A DNA stretch of 64,000 nt, taken from the NCBI RefSeq assembly GCF_026805545.1, contig NZ_JAPRFR010000002.1, positions 1 through 64,000 of the forward strand, read 5' to 3'. Position 1 is the first letter of the stretch. Each line of letters starts with the position of its first letter. Shown one piece after another: positions 38,439 to 48,644 of the stretch. A program made the translations under genes and the position numbers. Below the pieces are notes generated by a model. That model ran no database searches. It was not told where the DNA came from and was given only the letters and a program-made list of their open reading frames with translations. Origin of the DNA: Aerococcus kribbianus (GTDB taxonomy: Bacteria > Bacillota > Bacilli > Lactobacillales > Aerococcaceae).

Positions 38439-38876
38439 CTATTCAACTAGGGACTTATATTGCCCGTAGCCTTCTTGGTCCATCTCTTCTAGAGGTATAA
38501 AACGTAAGGCCGCTGAATTAATGCAGTAACGTAATCCCCCCTGGTCTTTGGGACCATCATTAAAAACATGGCCTAAGTGAGAATCAGCTGACTGACTACG
38601 GACTTCAGTTCTTACCATACCGTGAGATGTATCAGTAACTTCAGCTAATTCATCATCAGCAATCGGCTTAGAAAAACTTGGCCAGCCACAACCTGCATCA
38701 TATTTTTGACTAGAAGCAAATAATGGTTTGCCATCTACAATATCAACATAAATTCCTTTTTCATAAAAATCATCATATTGTCCCGAAAAAGGGCGTTCGG
38801 TAGCAGCATTTTGAGTAACTTCATATTGGATTGTGTCTAATTCAGATAGACGTCTTTGCTTTTCTTGTTCGTTCAT
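38439..38876 (-). CDS. msrB: methionine-R-sulfoxide reductase B
   Basis: A 145-aa MsrB reducing the R epimer of methionine sulfoxide in oxidised proteins. Signatures: GCGWPSF (62-68), [17 protein letters not shown] (93-109) and the catalytic cysteine C118 in [14 protein letters not shown]. The zinc-binding CxxC pairs of some MsrB proteins are absent, as in many Gram-positives. ATG 38876 is preceded by AAGGAG; the reading frame is open further upstream without SD. It lies between mutL and ruvA. Confidence 0.94.
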   Translation of the reverse strand: MNEQEKQRRLSELDTIQYEVTQNAATERPFSGQYDDFYEKGIYVDIVDGKPLFASSQKYDAGCGWPSFSKPIADDELAEVTDTSHGMVRTEVRSQSADSHLGHVFNDGPKDQGGLRYCINSAALRFIPLEEMDQEGYGQYKSLVE

Positions 38877-38955
38877 TTTTATCGACTCCTTACACGCATA
38901 CTTACTAACTATTTTAGCATAGGAAGAAAGCCTTGCCGAATATTTCACTTAGCAT

Positions 38956-40956
38956 TTATTGACGAGCTTGGTGCGGATCTTGAATCCGTTTAAATAATCG
39001 TTCAATTTCATAGTTGGAGAAATGGACTAATACCGGGCGACCATGAGGACAATTGTAGGGATTCTCGCATTTACTTAAATCTGCCAATAAACGTCGCGCT
39101 TGGTTATCATCCAAATAGTGATTAGCTTTAATCGACCGTTTGCAAGACATCATTATCGCCGTGGCTTCACGATAATCTTTTAGACTAGCATTAGGGTCCT
39201 CGATGGCTAAGGCTATTAAATCTTCCATAATACTTTGGATATTTTTCTTACCCATCCAGAGAGGATGTTTTTGGACAATATAAGCAGAGGTCCCAAACTC
39301 TTCTAACATTACGCCCATATCAGCTAGCTTTTCTTTTAATTGATCAATAACAATTTTTTCTGCTTGGGTATAGTCTAAAACAATGGGAAAGAGTAGACTC
39401 TGCATACTTTGCCCATAATCAACAATACTTTCTCGATAATATTCATATTTTATTCGCTCTTGAGCAGCGTGTTGGTCCACTAAATACATACCGTCCTCAT
39501 TATAACAAGCGAGATAGGTACCTTGAATTTGACCCGCATAGTTAAGGTCAGGAAAATGTTTTGAAGAATCTAACTGTTCTTGGTTGGTTTTTTTAACGGT
39601 GTCCCATATCTTTTCTTGATGGCCAGAAGGAATTTGTAGTAATTTATCAGTATCGAGGTAGGCTAATTCCTGGTCTAGACTAGCTACCTTATCCTCGTGA
39701 ATCTGGAAGTCATCATTTGAAGAATCATCAACTTGAACATAATCAGTTAAAAATTGCGGCATGTGATGTGTCTCTTTATTTGATTCTATAGGCTTTTGAT
39801 CCAAAGAAAAACTTTCCTTGGCTTGACTAGAAAAATCCAAATGTCCTTGTTCGAATTTTTCTCTGGTAGGACCTTTCCGGGTTGCCTCCAAGTCTTCCTC
39901 TTGACTAAAACGAGACTGCCACCTATCTTCTTCCCCTTTCTCATCCTTATGACTTGTATGGATACTCGGAATCCGTTGTATAGGAGTCAAGGCCTCAGAA
40001 ACAGCCTTCATAATGAGCTGGTAAAGATCAGCCTCACTGGAAATTCGCACTTCTTGTTTTGTAGGGTGGACATTAACATCAACCAATTGTGGATCTAATT
40101 CAATATAAATGGCAGCAATAGGATAACGTCCAATCATTAACTTAGATCCATAGCCCTTGATGATGGCTTGATTTAAGGCATAATTTTTGATATAGCGACC
40201 ATTCACAAATAAGGACATATAATTCTTACTGGCTCGAGTTAATTCTGGTTTGGAGATATACCCCGTCACCTTAAAGTTAACCTCTTCTCCACTGATAGCT
40301 ATCATATCCCGGGCTTGTTTGTAGCCATAAATTCCTGCTAGAACTTCAGCCACATGCCCTTTGCCATTAGTTTCTAATAAAATTTTTTCTTCATGTTGGT
40401 AGAGAAAACGTACCTGAGGATGACTCATAGCCAAACGGTTAACCACATCACTGATATGGGCCAATTCAGTTTTCAAACTCTTAATATACTTCAAACGTGC
40501 TGGCGTATTAAAAAATAAGTTTTCAACTTTAATGTCGGTGCCTTTTCTTAATGCAGATTGGTCTTGATCAACAATTTCGCCAGCTAATAAAGACAAGCGG
40601 CGACCTGTTTTCCCATCAGAAGACTGGATAGTGACTTCAGAAACGGAAGCAATACTAGGCAAGGCCTCACCTCGAAAACCTAAACTACGAATACGAAAAA
40701 GATCTTCTGGACGATAGATTTTTGAAGTAGCATGACGTTTAAAGGCCAAGTTTAAGTCATCACAAGACATTCCACGACCATCATCCGTCACTGAAATCAA
40801 GGAAAGTCCAGCTTCTTCAACTTTTATAGTAATTTCACTGGCACCGGCATCCAAAGCATTTTCGACCAATTCTTTTACCACTGAAGCGGGGCGTTCTACC
40901 ACTTCACCCGCAGCAATCTGGTTGGCTACTTGAATCGGCAATTCTTTGATGGACAT
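38956..40956 (-). CDS. mutL: DNA mismatch repair protein MutL
   Basis: A 666-aa GHKL ATPase. N-terminal motifs IAAGEVVERPASVVKELVENALDAGA (13-38), DDGRGM (57-62), and GFRGEALPSIASV (93-105) are intact. The C-terminal dimerisation and endonuclease domain contains the DQHAAQERIKYE motif (about 503-514), a close relative of the DQHA(x)2E(x)4E metal site, implying latent nicking activity. The stop is close to msrB; two bases separate it from mutS upstream. Confidence 0.96.
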   Translation of the reverse strand: MSIKELPIQVANQIAAGEVVERPASVVKELVENALDAGASEITIKVEEAGLSLISVTDDGRGMSCDDLNLAFKRHATSKIYRPEDLFRIRSLGFRGEALPSIASVSEVTIQSSDGKTGRRLSLLAGEIVDQDQSALRKGTDIKVENLFFNTPARLKYIKSLKTELAHISDVVNRLAMSHPQVRFLYQHEEKILLETNGKGHVAEVLAGIYGYKQARDMIAISGEEVNFKVTGYISKPELTRASKNYMSLFVNGRYIKNYALNQAIIKGYGSKLMIGRYPIAAIYIELDPQLVDVNVHPTKQEVRISSEADLYQLIMKAVSEALTPIQRIPSIHTSHKDEKGEEDRWQSRFSQEEDLEATRKGPTREKFEQGHLDFSSQAKESFSLDQKPIESNKETHHMPQFLTDYVQVDDSSNDDFQIHEDKVASLDQELAYLDTDKLLQIPSGHQEKIWDTVKKTNQEQLDSSKHFPDLNYAGQIQGTYLACYNEDGMYLVDQHAAQERIKYEYYRESIVDYGQSMQSLLFPIVLDYTQAEKIVIDQLKEKLADMGVMLEEFGTSAYIVQKHPLWMGKKNIQSIMEDLIALAIEDPNASLKDYREATAIMMSCKRSIKANHYLDDNQARRLLADLSKCENPYNCPHGRPVLVHFSNYEIERLFKRIQDPHQARQ

Positions 40957-40957
40957 G

Positions 40958-43522
40958 TCACTCCTCCTTTAATTCTTCAATCAAAGTATCTAATAATTTA
41001 AAGGCCTCTTTAGGTGAAAGGTCATCAGTATCTAACTGACGCAACTTATCTAAGACATCGATTTCCGTTGTGCTTGCTGCATAGCTATTAGCCTGACTAG
41101 TATCAAAGAGTGACAATTGCTGGCTCTGGCCTCTAGCACCCTCTTGGGCCTCTAATGCAGACAAAATGCTCTGAGCATTTTGGATCAAGCTATGTGGTAA
41201 ACCAGCCAGCTCAGCCACATGAATCCCATAAGACCTATCTGTTGCTCCAGCAAATATTTTATGTAAGAAAACCAAATGCCCATCTTCTTCACTGGCCCCC
41301 ACATGGACATTACGTAGTCCTTGTAGTTTGTCTTCCAAATCCACTAACTCATGGTAATGGGTGGAAAACAAGGTTTTGGCATGGTAATGATCGTGCAAGT
41401 ATTCTAAAATGGCCTGGGCTAATGCAATCCCATCATAAGTGGACGTCCCTCTTCCCAATTCATCAAATAATAGCAAACTATAGTCACTTGCATGCTGTAA
41501 GGCTTGGTTGGCTTCCATCATTTCTACCATGAATGTCGATTGACCAGCTAAAAGATTATCAGCAGCACCAATACGGGTAAAGATACGATCAAAAATCGGT
41601 AATTCAGCTGATTGAGCCGGAACAAAACATCCCATCTGGGCCATAATAACAATCAATGCTAGTTGCCGCATATAAGTCGATTTTCCAGACATATTAGGAC
41701 CCGTAATCATTAATATCGACGTGTCTTCATCCATAATAATGGAATTAGGGACAAAGTTTTCTTTGCCAATCACCCCTTCAACCACAGGATGACGGGAGTC
41801 AACCACATTGATTACCCGCTTTTGCATAGACAAGCTAGGCCGGACAAATTGCTGGTTTTCCGAAATTTCCGCAAAGCTTTGTAGGACATCAATAGCCGCA
41901 ATAGCCTGAGCAATACTTTGTAATTGACTTTGGGCCTCTTTCACCTCAAGTCTTACCTGGGTAAATAATTCATATTCCAAAGCCAAGGACCGCTCTTCAG
42001 CTTCTAAAATTTTAGCTTCCATTTCCTTGAGTTCAGGTGTAATAAAACGTTCAGCATTCGTCAAAGTTTGTTTACGATCATAGCGCCCTTCCTCTAATAG
42101 ATGTAGATTCGCCTTGCTGACTTCAATATAGTAGCCAAAGACTTTATTGAAACCAATTTTAAGTGATTTAATGCCAGTTTTCTCCCGCTCTTGCGCTTGT
42201 AAACTTGCCAACCATTGGCGTCCATTGCGCATCGCATCACGGTAGGCATCCAATTGTTCATTAAAGCCGTCTTTGATAACATCGCCATCTTTTAGAGTAG
42301 CCTTAGAATCTTCATTTAGGGCACCATCAATCAATGCCACTAAGTCTGGCACTTCAACCACTTGGTTAAGTAAAGCATTCCAATGCTCACTAGGTAATTC
42401 TTTGATTTGTTCTAAAATAGCTGGGAGACGCATAAGGGAGTTTTTCAACTGATTAAGCTCTCTAGGGTTAACTGTTCCCATGGCTACCTTTGCTACTAAG
42501 CGTTCTAAATCATAAACCCCATGTAAATTTTCTTTAATTTCCATACGGTTAAAATAATGATTAATTAAGTCTTGAACTTGATCATAGCGATTATTAATAT
42601 CATCCTCAGCAATTAAGGGCCGGTCTAGCCATTGTTTTAAAAGCCGCTGTCCCATAGCGGTTTCTGTCTGATTTAAGAAAGCTAACAATGAGGCAGATTT
42701 TTTTCCAGTACGAACTGATTGGGTTAATTCTAAATTTTGTTTAGCAAAATAATCCATATGCAAGTAATGAGACACTTCATAGTGAGCTGCTTCTTGCCAA
42801 TGATCAATGGCCTGCCCTTGCATCGAATTGATATAAGAAATCAAAAAAATCAAGCAATCCCGTTCTACTGGAGAGTCAATATTAGCCAAAATATCGCCAT
42901 AAGTCTGGTCAGAAGATTGAGATTTGGAACGAGACAAGGTAAAAGTATGCAGATTTTCTAAGGCAGTGATTTCTTCTTGACTAAGACTTTGATCAAGCAA
43001 GAGCTCATTGGCGTTCAATTGCATGAATTCTGTCTTCACTGCTTCAAAATCAGTGACTTGGGTCACCTTTAACTCACCAGTTCCGACATCTGCATAGGCA
43101 AGTACATAAGCCTCTTCCACTGCCCGGATGGCTAAGATAAAGTTATTAGCTTGGTTACCCACTTCTTCACTCATATAGGTTCCAGGTGTTATAACTTGAA
43201 TCACATCACGCGCCACCATTCCCTTAGCGGATTTAGGATCTTCCATTTGTTCAGCAATGGCAACCTTATAGCCATGTTCAATCAATACCTTGATATAGGC
43301 TTGGCTTGAATGATATGGCACACCACACATCGGAATAGGATCTTCAGCATTTTTGTTTCGAGAAGTTAGAGTAATTTCTAAAATTTGTGCGGCCTTACGG
43401 GCATCATCATTAAATAGCTCATAAAAATCGCCGAGTCGAAAAAATAAGAAAGCATCGGGATACTGATCTTTTAGTTTTTGATACTGGGCCATCATAGGTG
43501 TTTGTTTGGTTTTTTGGGGCAT
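40958..43522 (-). CDS. mutS: DNA mismatch repair protein MutS
   Basis: An 854-aa mismatch sensor. The mismatch-binding Phe-x-Glu is in FFRLGDFYELF, the Walker A is ITGPNMSGKSTYMRQLA (near 610), Walker B LLLFDELGRGTSTYDG, and the SHYHEL-type STHYHELVDLE follows. ATG 43522 is used, 11 bases after an AGGA SD; a frame extension to GTG 43540 lacks a good SD. First gene of mutS-mutL-msrB-ruvA-ruvB-queA. Confidence 0.96.
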   Translation of the reverse strand: MPQKTKQTPMMAQYQKLKDQYPDAFLFFRLGDFYELFNDDARKAAQILEITLTSRNKNAEDPIPMCGVPYHSSQAYIKVLIEHGYKVAIAEQMEDPKSAKGMVARDVIQVITPGTYMSEEVGNQANNFILAIRAVEEAYVLAYADVGTGELKVTQVTDFEAVKTEFMQLNANELLLDQSLSQEEITALENLHTFTLSRSKSQSSDQTYGDILANIDSPVERDCLIFLISYINSMQGQAIDHWQEAAHYEVSHYLHMDYFAKQNLELTQSVRTGKKSASLLAFLNQTETAMGQRLLKQWLDRPLIAEDDINNRYDQVQDLINHYFNRMEIKENLHGVYDLERLVAKVAMGTVNPRELNQLKNSLMRLPAILEQIKELPSEHWNALLNQVVEVPDLVALIDGALNEDSKATLKDGDVIKDGFNEQLDAYRDAMRNGRQWLASLQAQEREKTGIKSLKIGFNKVFGYYIEVSKANLHLLEEGRYDRKQTLTNAERFITPELKEMEAKILEAEERSLALEYELFTQVRLEVKEAQSQLQSIAQAIAAIDVLQSFAEISENQQFVRPSLSMQKRVINVVDSRHPVVEGVIGKENFVPNSIIMDEDTSILMITGPNMSGKSTYMRQLALIVIMAQMGCFVPAQSAELPIFDRIFTRIGAADNLLAGQSTFMVEMMEANQALQHASDYSLLLFDELGRGTSTYDGIALAQAILEYLHDHYHAKTLFSTHYHELVDLEDKLQGLRNVHVGASEEDGHLVFLHKIFAGATDRSYGIHVAELAGLPHSLIQNAQSILSALEAQEGARGQSQQLSLFDTSQANSYAASTTEIDVLDKLRQLDTDDLSPKEAFKLLDTLIEELKEE

Positions 43523-43617
43523 AAATTTCACTTTCCTCACTAGTCATTTCTACTTGTCATTTTAGCATAAAGTCATGTTTAAGATTGACAATGGCGACTA
43601 ATTATTAAAATTGAAAA

Positions 43618-43640
43618 AGGCTGGGAAATAGTCCCAACCT
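43618..43640 (-). terminator. rny terminator, GGCTGGGA family (T3)
   Basis: Stem AGGCTGGGA / TCCCAACCT (with G-U pairs on the minus strand), followed there by TTTTTCAATTTTAAT. It begins just after the rny stop at 43649. Confidence 0.88.
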
Positions 43641-43648
43641 CTTCTCTA

Positions 43649-45220
43649 TTATTTAGCATAGGCAACTGCACGTTTTTCGCGAATTACCGTTACTTTAATT
43701 TGACCTGGATAATCAAGTTCATTTTCAATCCGTTTGGAGAGCTCATGTGATAATTTAATCGCTTGCAAATCATCAATTGCGTCTGGTTTAACCATAACAC
43801 GAATTTCACGTCCTGCTTGAATAGCAAAGGCATTCTTAACGCCCTGGAATTCATTGGCAATGGCTTCTAGACTTCTAAGTCGCTGGATATAATTTTCCAA
43901 TGACTCGCTACGGGCACCTGGTCGCGCAGCTGATAAGGCATCAGCGATTGCTACTAAGGACGCTATGATACTGTTAGCTTCAATGTCGCCATGATGACTT
44001 GCTACACTGTTAACAACCACATCATTTTCATGATATTTCATTACCAGTTCTGCCCCAATTTGGACATGGGATCCTTCAACTTCATGATCAAGGGCTTTAC
44101 CAATATCATGAAGCAAGCCAGCCCGTTTTGCTAGACTGACGTCTTCGCCTAATTCGGCAGCCATAACACCGGCTAATTTGGCAACTTCTATACTGTGATT
44201 GAGGACATTTTGTCCATAAGACGTCCGATAATTTAATCGTCCTAGAATCTTAATTAAATCAGGATGAAGGGAATGAATGCTTAAGTCAAAGGTGGCTTCC
44301 TCACCAACTTCGCGAATTGTCGTGTCCATTTCTTTACGTGCCTTTTCAACCGCCTCTTCAATCTTAGCGGGATGGATACGCCCATCAGCAATCAAGCGAT
44401 CCAAGGCATTCTTAGCAATTTCACGACGAATCGGGTCAAAACCACTTAAAACGACAGCTTCAGGTGTATCATCTACAATCAGATCAATACCGGTTAGTGC
44501 TTCTAATGTCTTAATATTACGTCCTTCCTTACCAATAATCCGACCTTTCATGTCATCATTTGGCAAGTGGACCACGGTTACAGAATTTTCTGAAACAGTG
44601 TCAGCACCTGATCGTTCGATTGCTTGTAGAATAATTTGTTTAGCAATACGATTCGCTTGGTCGTTCGCTTCTTGTTCAGCATTACGTATCATCACTGCTT
44701 TATCATGGACCAAGGTCTGATCCATTTCATCTAATAATAACTGACGGGCTTCATCACGAGTCATCGCAGCAATCTCGACAACTTTGGCTTGTCGGTCTGC
44801 GATTAATGATTCTGCCTTAGCCTCATTGGCCTCTAAATTTTTCTGACGATCACGTAAGGATTGTTCTCTCGATTCCAAGTGACTCTCTTTGTCAGAAAGT
44901 AAATTGTCTCGACGTTCTAAATTCTCTTCCCGTTGATTCAATCTATTTTCTTGTGCTTTAACTTCACTACGGCGTTCTTTTAAGTCGTCTTCAATATCAT
45001 TACGATATTGTTGCGCTTCTTCCTTCGCATTAATTTTAATTTCTTTGCTTTCCGCTTCTGCATCACGACGAGCATTTTCGATAATGCTCTTAGCAGATTG
45101 CTTAGCATCATCAATTTCTATACTTTGTTGCGTTTTTATTGTGCGAATACCGATGAATGCACCAATAATGAAGCTAACAATTAAAGTAACGATAGCGAAG
45201 GCAATTTCAGTAAACCCCAT
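43649..45220 (-). CDS. rny: ribonuclease Y
   Basis: A 523-aa membrane-anchored endoribonuclease that starts mRNA decay. N-terminal membrane segment (about 5-25), long coiled coil of Glu/Arg/Gln repeats (about 30-190), KH domain ([28 protein letters not shown], about 215-242) and HD domain with [17 protein letters not shown] (about 365-381). Preceded by a GGAGGTGAG SD and a consensus promoter. Confidence 0.97.
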   Translation of the reverse strand: MGFTEIAFAIVTLIVSFIIGAFIGIRTIKTQQSIEIDDAKQSAKSIIENARRDAEAESKEIKINAKEEAQQYRNDIEDDLKERRSEVKAQENRLNQREENLERRDNLLSDKESHLESREQSLRDRQKNLEANEAKAESLIADRQAKVVEIAAMTRDEARQLLLDEMDQTLVHDKAVMIRNAEQEANDQANRIAKQIILQAIERSGADTVSENSVTVVHLPNDDMKGRIIGKEGRNIKTLEALTGIDLIVDDTPEAVVLSGFDPIRREIAKNALDRLIADGRIHPAKIEEAVEKARKEMDTTIREVGEEATFDLSIHSLHPDLIKILGRLNYRTSYGQNVLNHSIEVAKLAGVMAAELGEDVSLAKRAGLLHDIGKALDHEVEGSHVQIGAELVMKYHENDVVVNSVASHHGDIEANSIIASLVAIADALSAARPGARSESLENYIQRLRSLEAIANEFQGVKNAFAIQAGREIRVMVKPDAIDDLQAIKLSHELSKRIENELDYPGQIKVTVIREKRAVAYAK

Positions 45221-45295
45221 AGTCTCACCTCCGTATCTATTTAATTGTTAATTACATTGCTTTTAATCACTATATGTCTATAACATACATTAGTA

Positions 45296-45324
45296 ATTGT
45301 ATATTTACATGAGCTAATTGTCAA
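45296..45324 (-). promoter_or_regulatory. rny promoter
   Basis: Minus strand: consensus -35 TTGACA (45319-45324), 17-bp spacer, -10 TACAAT (45296-45301). A 75-nt leader follows. Confidence 0.8.
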
Positions 45325-45384
45325 CGGACATCCCTACGCTACCCTCCATATAAGCCAGTTAAAATAAACAGTTATTATTCAAAA

Positions 45385-45417
45385 ATGGCCACTAGTTTCT
45401 CTATCACTAGTGGCCAT
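45385..45417 (-). terminator. recA terminator
   Basis: 12-bp stem ATGGCCACTAGT / ACTAGTGGCCAT with a 9-nt loop, then TTTTTGAATAAT on the minus strand, just after the recA stop. Confidence 0.92.
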
Positions 45418-45445
45418 AGTTGATGCTATCAATAAAATAGACAGC

Positions 45446-46555
45446 TTATTCTGTCGCAGTATCAGATTCTTGGTCTAAATCTAAACTTTCTTGACCTTCT
45501 TTGTTTGCTTCTTCTAGAGCAGCCAATTCTTCTGCTGATAATTTGCCATCAGGTCCAATACCGAAATGAAGACGCACTTTACGGTCAACGTCAGCTAAAA
45601 TTTCAGGATTTTCTTTCAAAAATTGTTTTACATTTTCCCGTCCTTGGCCGATACGTTCATCACCGTAAGAGTACCATGACCCACTTTTGTTAATAATGTC
45701 TAATTCAGAGGCTAGGTCAACCAATTCCCCTTCTTTGGAAATTCCTTGGCCATACATGATATCCACTTCTGCGGTTTTGAATGGTGGGGCCACCTTATTC
45801 TTCACAATTTTAATCTTAGTTCGGTTACCAATCACTTCCTTGGCTTCCTTAATTTGCTCTGCCCGACGAACTTCTAAGCGAATAGTAGAATAGAATTTTA
45901 AAGCTCGACCACCAGGAGTGGTTTCAGGGTTACCAAACATAACACCCACTTTTTCCCGAATTTGGTTGATAAATAAAGCAATGGTTTTGGTTTTGTTGAT
46001 TGACCCTGATAATTTACGCAAGGCTTGTGACATTAACCGCGCTTGCAAACCAATATGAGAATCGCCCATCTCTCCTTCAATTTCAGCTCGTGGCACTAAG
46101 GCTGCAACAGAGTCGACAACGACAATATCAATTGCCCCTGAAGACACTAAGGCATCAGCAATTTCTAAGGCTTGCTCCCCAGTGTCTGGTTGCGATAAGA
46201 GTAACTCATCAATATTTACCCCTAAATTAGCTGCATATTCAGGGTCTAGGGCGTGTTCCGCATCAATAAAGGCAGCAATCCCACCGCGCTTTTGAACTTC
46301 TGCAATGGCATGGAGGGCGACGGTTGTTTTACCAGAGGATTCCGGTCCATAGACTTCAATGATACGTCCCCGTGGATAGCCACCAACACCTAGGGAAATA
46401 TCCAAAGCTAGTGAACCAGTTGGGATGGTTGATACCTTACGATCAGCTTGTTCCCCTAACCGCATAATAGAGCCCTTACCATAGTTACGTTCAATTTTCT
46501 TCATGGCTTCATCAAGAGCACGTTTACGGTTTTCATCGTTTTTTTCGTTAGTCAT
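45446..46555 (-). CDS. recA: recombinase RecA
   Basis: A 369-aa strand-exchange protein and LexA co-protease. Walker A GPESSGKT (70-77), Walker [10 protein letters not shown], loop L2 [22 protein letters not shown], and an acidic C-terminal tail. GGAGG precedes ATG 46555. Preceded by promoter 46587-46615 and a LexA box 46624-46637, so SOS-inducible. Its own terminator follows, so it is monocistronic or shares a transcript with cinA. Confidence 0.98.
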   Translation of the reverse strand: MTNEKNDENRKRALDEAMKKIERNYGKGSIMRLGEQADRKVSTIPTGSLALDISLGVGGYPRGRIIEVYGPESSGKTTVALHAIAEVQKRGGIAAFIDAEHALDPEYAANLGVNIDELLLSQPDTGEQALEIADALVSSGAIDIVVVDSVAALVPRAEIEGEMGDSHIGLQARLMSQALRKLSGSINKTKTIALFINQIREKVGVMFGNPETTPGGRALKFYSTIRLEVRRAEQIKEAKEVIGNRTKIKIVKNKVAPPFKTAEVDIMYGQGISKEGELVDLASELDIINKSGSWYSYGDERIGQGRENVKQFLKENPEILADVDRKVRLHFGIGPDGKLSAEELAALEEANKEGQESLDLDQESDTATE

Positions 46556-46586
46556 TCACTGTTCCTCCTCTATTCTTCTCTCACTC

Positions 46587-46615
46587 ATTGTAGCGATTTT
46601 TTTACAGTAAAGCAA
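46587..46615 (-). promoter_or_regulatory. recA promoter
   Basis: Minus strand: -35 TTGCTT (46610-46615), 17-bp spacer, -10 TACAAT (46587-46592). Confidence 0.65.
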
Positions 46616-46623
46616 GTAAAATG

Positions 46624-46637
46624 CGAACAAATGTTCT
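46624..46637. promoter_or_regulatory. LexA (DinR) SOS box of recA
   Basis: CGAACAAATGTTCT matches the Gram-positive SOS consensus CGAACNNNNGTTYG with perfect GAAC/GTTC half-sites. It lies 8 bp upstream of the recA -35 and overlaps the cinA stop codon. Confidence 0.85.
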
Positions 46638-47859
46638 AGTTAATTAATTCTAAGTAAGCCGCATAAACAACACGATGACGAACTGCCTCACGATTACCAT
46701 TAAAATGGTAACTTTTTACCTGAGTATGGCCATTCTTATAAGCGAAACCTACAAAGACTGTGCCCGGTTTATGGCCTTCTAAAGAATCCGGACCAGCTAC
46801 CCCTGTAAAGGAAACGGCAATATCACTAGCAAATTTTTCACGAGTTTTTTCTGCCATAGCCCGTGCACAAGCCTCTGATACCATACCCTCACTGTCTAGA
46901 AGATCTTTAGGAATCTCTAACAGTCTTTGCTTGGCTTGACGACTATAGGTAACCAGGCCCCCTTCCAGAACAGCTGAAGCTCCAGGCACACTAGCCAATA
47001 AATCAGCTGCCAAACCAGCTGTCAAACTTTCTGCAAATGCAATCCGTAAGTGGTCGGCCTTCAACTTATTCTGTAAGGCATGGGCAGGGCTGATATGCTC
47101 CCCTTCACCGAAGATATACTCACCCGCAATCGCTTCAATTTTTGCTATCATATCCGCAATTAGACCATCAGCTTCTTCCTGAGTCTGGGCACTAGCAGTA
47201 ATTCGTACCGTAATTGTATAGTCAGAAGCATAAGTGGCTAAAGTTGGGTTTTCTTGGTTCCGAATCAAGTCGTCAAGTTTATCAGCCAACAAAGACTCTC
47301 CAATACCAAAGAAACGTAGATAGCGTGACTTAATCACTAGGTCTTCATTCAACCATTGACGAATATAGTCTTGACCATAATTTCTGAACATAGCTTGTAA
47401 TTCCTTAGGTGGACCAGGAAAAATGAGATATAGATGTTGATTTTTCTCAATCACTGTCCCAATAGCTTGGCCATTATCATTAGGCATCAAGTCCCCATTG
47501 GCAAGGGTCGCTGCCATCTTTTCATTAGAAGAGACCATGACCCGCCCTTTAAAGGAGGCTTTCACATTCTCTAAAGACTCTGAGTCAATCACAAGTTCCT
47601 CATTTAAATACTCACCAAGACACTCCTTCGTTAAATCATCACGGGTAGGCCCAATGCCTCCCGTTAAGATAATGATATCAGACCGTTGCTCGGCTTGTTG
47701 AATCACCGCTATCAAACGTTCAGGATTGTCTCCCACTACCGTTTGAATATGGTGAGACAATCCCATTTCATTGAGGCGTTGAGCAATAAACTGGGCATTA
47801 CTATTAACAATCTGTCCCATCAATAATTCCGTTCCTACAGCAATAATTTCTGCCTTCAT
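46636..47859 (-). CDS. cinA: competence/damage-inducible protein CinA
   Basis: A 407-aa protein. The N-terminal MoaB/MocF-like domain (1-170) has LLMGQIVNSNAQFIAQRLNEMG and TGGIGPTRDDLT, and the C-terminal CinA domain (about 250-407) has FAESLTAGLAADLLASVPGAS and GVAGPDS. The family includes nicotinamide mononucleotide deamidase and ADP-ribose pyrophosphatase activities. Located upstream of recA as in streptococci, where cinA-recA are induced in competence; no competence box was found. Confidence 0.94.
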   Translation of the reverse strand: MKAEIIAVGTELLMGQIVNSNAQFIAQRLNEMGLSHHIQTVVGDNPERLIAVIQQAEQRSDIIILTGGIGPTRDDLTKECLGEYLNEELVIDSESLENVKASFKGRVMVSSNEKMAATLANGDLMPNDNGQAIGTVIEKNQHLYLIFPGPPKELQAMFRNYGQDYIRQWLNEDLVIKSRYLRFFGIGESLLADKLDDLIRNQENPTLATYASDYTITVRITASAQTQEEADGLIADMIAKIEAIAGEYIFGEGEHISPAHALQNKLKADHLRIAFAESLTAGLAADLLASVPGASAVLEGGLVTYSRQAKQRLLEIPKDLLDSEGMVSEACARAMAEKTREKFASDIAVSFTGVAGPDSLEGHKPGTVFVGFAYKNGHTQVKSYHFNGNREAVRHRVVYAAYLELIN

Positions 47860-47930
47860 ATAAACCTCCTAATTATAAATACGTATTTTATTCGCAAAAA
47901 AAACAAGGAAAATAAAAATTTAGAAAGGAG

Positions 47931-47955
47931 AGGCTGGAACAAAACGTTCCAGCCT
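47931..47955 (-). terminator. pgsA terminator, GGCTGGGA family (T4)
   Basis: 10-bp stem AGGCTGGAAC / GTTCCAGCCT with a 5-nt loop. The minus-strand tail is pyrimidine-rich (CTCCTTTCTAAATTTTTA) rather than a pure U run. It separates pgsA from cinA. Confidence 0.75.
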
Positions 47956-48008
47956 GCCTTAATTATAAAAACTTGTCAATTAAATATGCATTAGGCAATC
48001 CTCTTACC

Positions 48009-48587
48009 TTATAGCCCATCTTTAAATACATGAGTATTCTTAGCAAAATAGTCGTAACCAGAATACAAAGTAAAGAACAAGGCTAGATAGAGTAAAAGTG
48101 TTCCCAATGAAAATGGTAAGAAGCCAAAAGGAAAGTCACCAATAAGCAAGAAAATTATGGCCAACATTTGCGTAAAAGTTTTAACCTTACCTGGCCATTT
48201 CGCAGCCATCACTTCACCCGATTGCACTAAAAGTAATCGCAAACCAGTCACGGCTAGTTCACGCATAATAATTAAAGCGACTACCCAAGCCGGTGCCAAA
48301 CCAATTGTAACCAGTTCAATCAAAGCAGTGGCTACCAGCATCTTATCTGCCAAAGGATCAGCAAATTTACCAAAATTTGTCACAATATTATCGCGACGTG
48401 CAATATAGCCATCCAACCAGTCGGTAAAGGAAGCTAGCGCAAAAATTAACATAGCTATGACTAAGGGGATATTAAGGGTGGAGCCAAATACAGCATAAGT
48501 CCCGCGGCTCGCTCCCCATTCGGCAAAAATCATAAAAACAGGAATCATGGCAATACGGATAACGGTTAATTTATTTGGTAAGTTCAC
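48009..48587 (-). CDS. pgsA: CDP-diacylglycerol-glycerol-3-phosphate 3-phosphatidyltransferase
   Basis: A 192-aa membrane enzyme of the CDP-alcohol phosphatidyltransferase family, making phosphatidylglycerol phosphate. The signature DGYIARRDNIVTNFGKFADPLADK (D-G-x2-A-R-x8-G-x3-D-x3-D) lies near residues 55-80; about five hydrophobic segments. The start is GTG at 48587 with AAGGAG upstream. It follows ftsK by about 57 bp. Confidence 0.94.
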   Translation of the reverse strand: MNLPNKLTVIRIAMIPVFMIFAEWGASRGTYAVFGSTLNIPLVIAMLIFALASFTDWLDGYIARRDNIVTNFGKFADPLADKMLVATALIELVTIGLAPAWVVALIIMRELAVTGLRLLLVQSGEVMAAKWPGKVKTFTQMLAIIFLLIGDFPFGFLPFSLGTLLLYLALFFTLYSGYDYFAKNTHVFKDGL

Positions 48588-48644
48588 TTTACCACTCCTT
48601 CTCAAAAAATCTTTGACTTTAACCTTATGTTAACACGAATTCAA

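Noticed and set aside
44277-44720. Plus-strand open frame of 147 codons
   Set aside because: Lies antisense inside rny, has no SD or recognisable domain, and is rich in Ser/Ala/Arg as expected from the complement of a coding frame.
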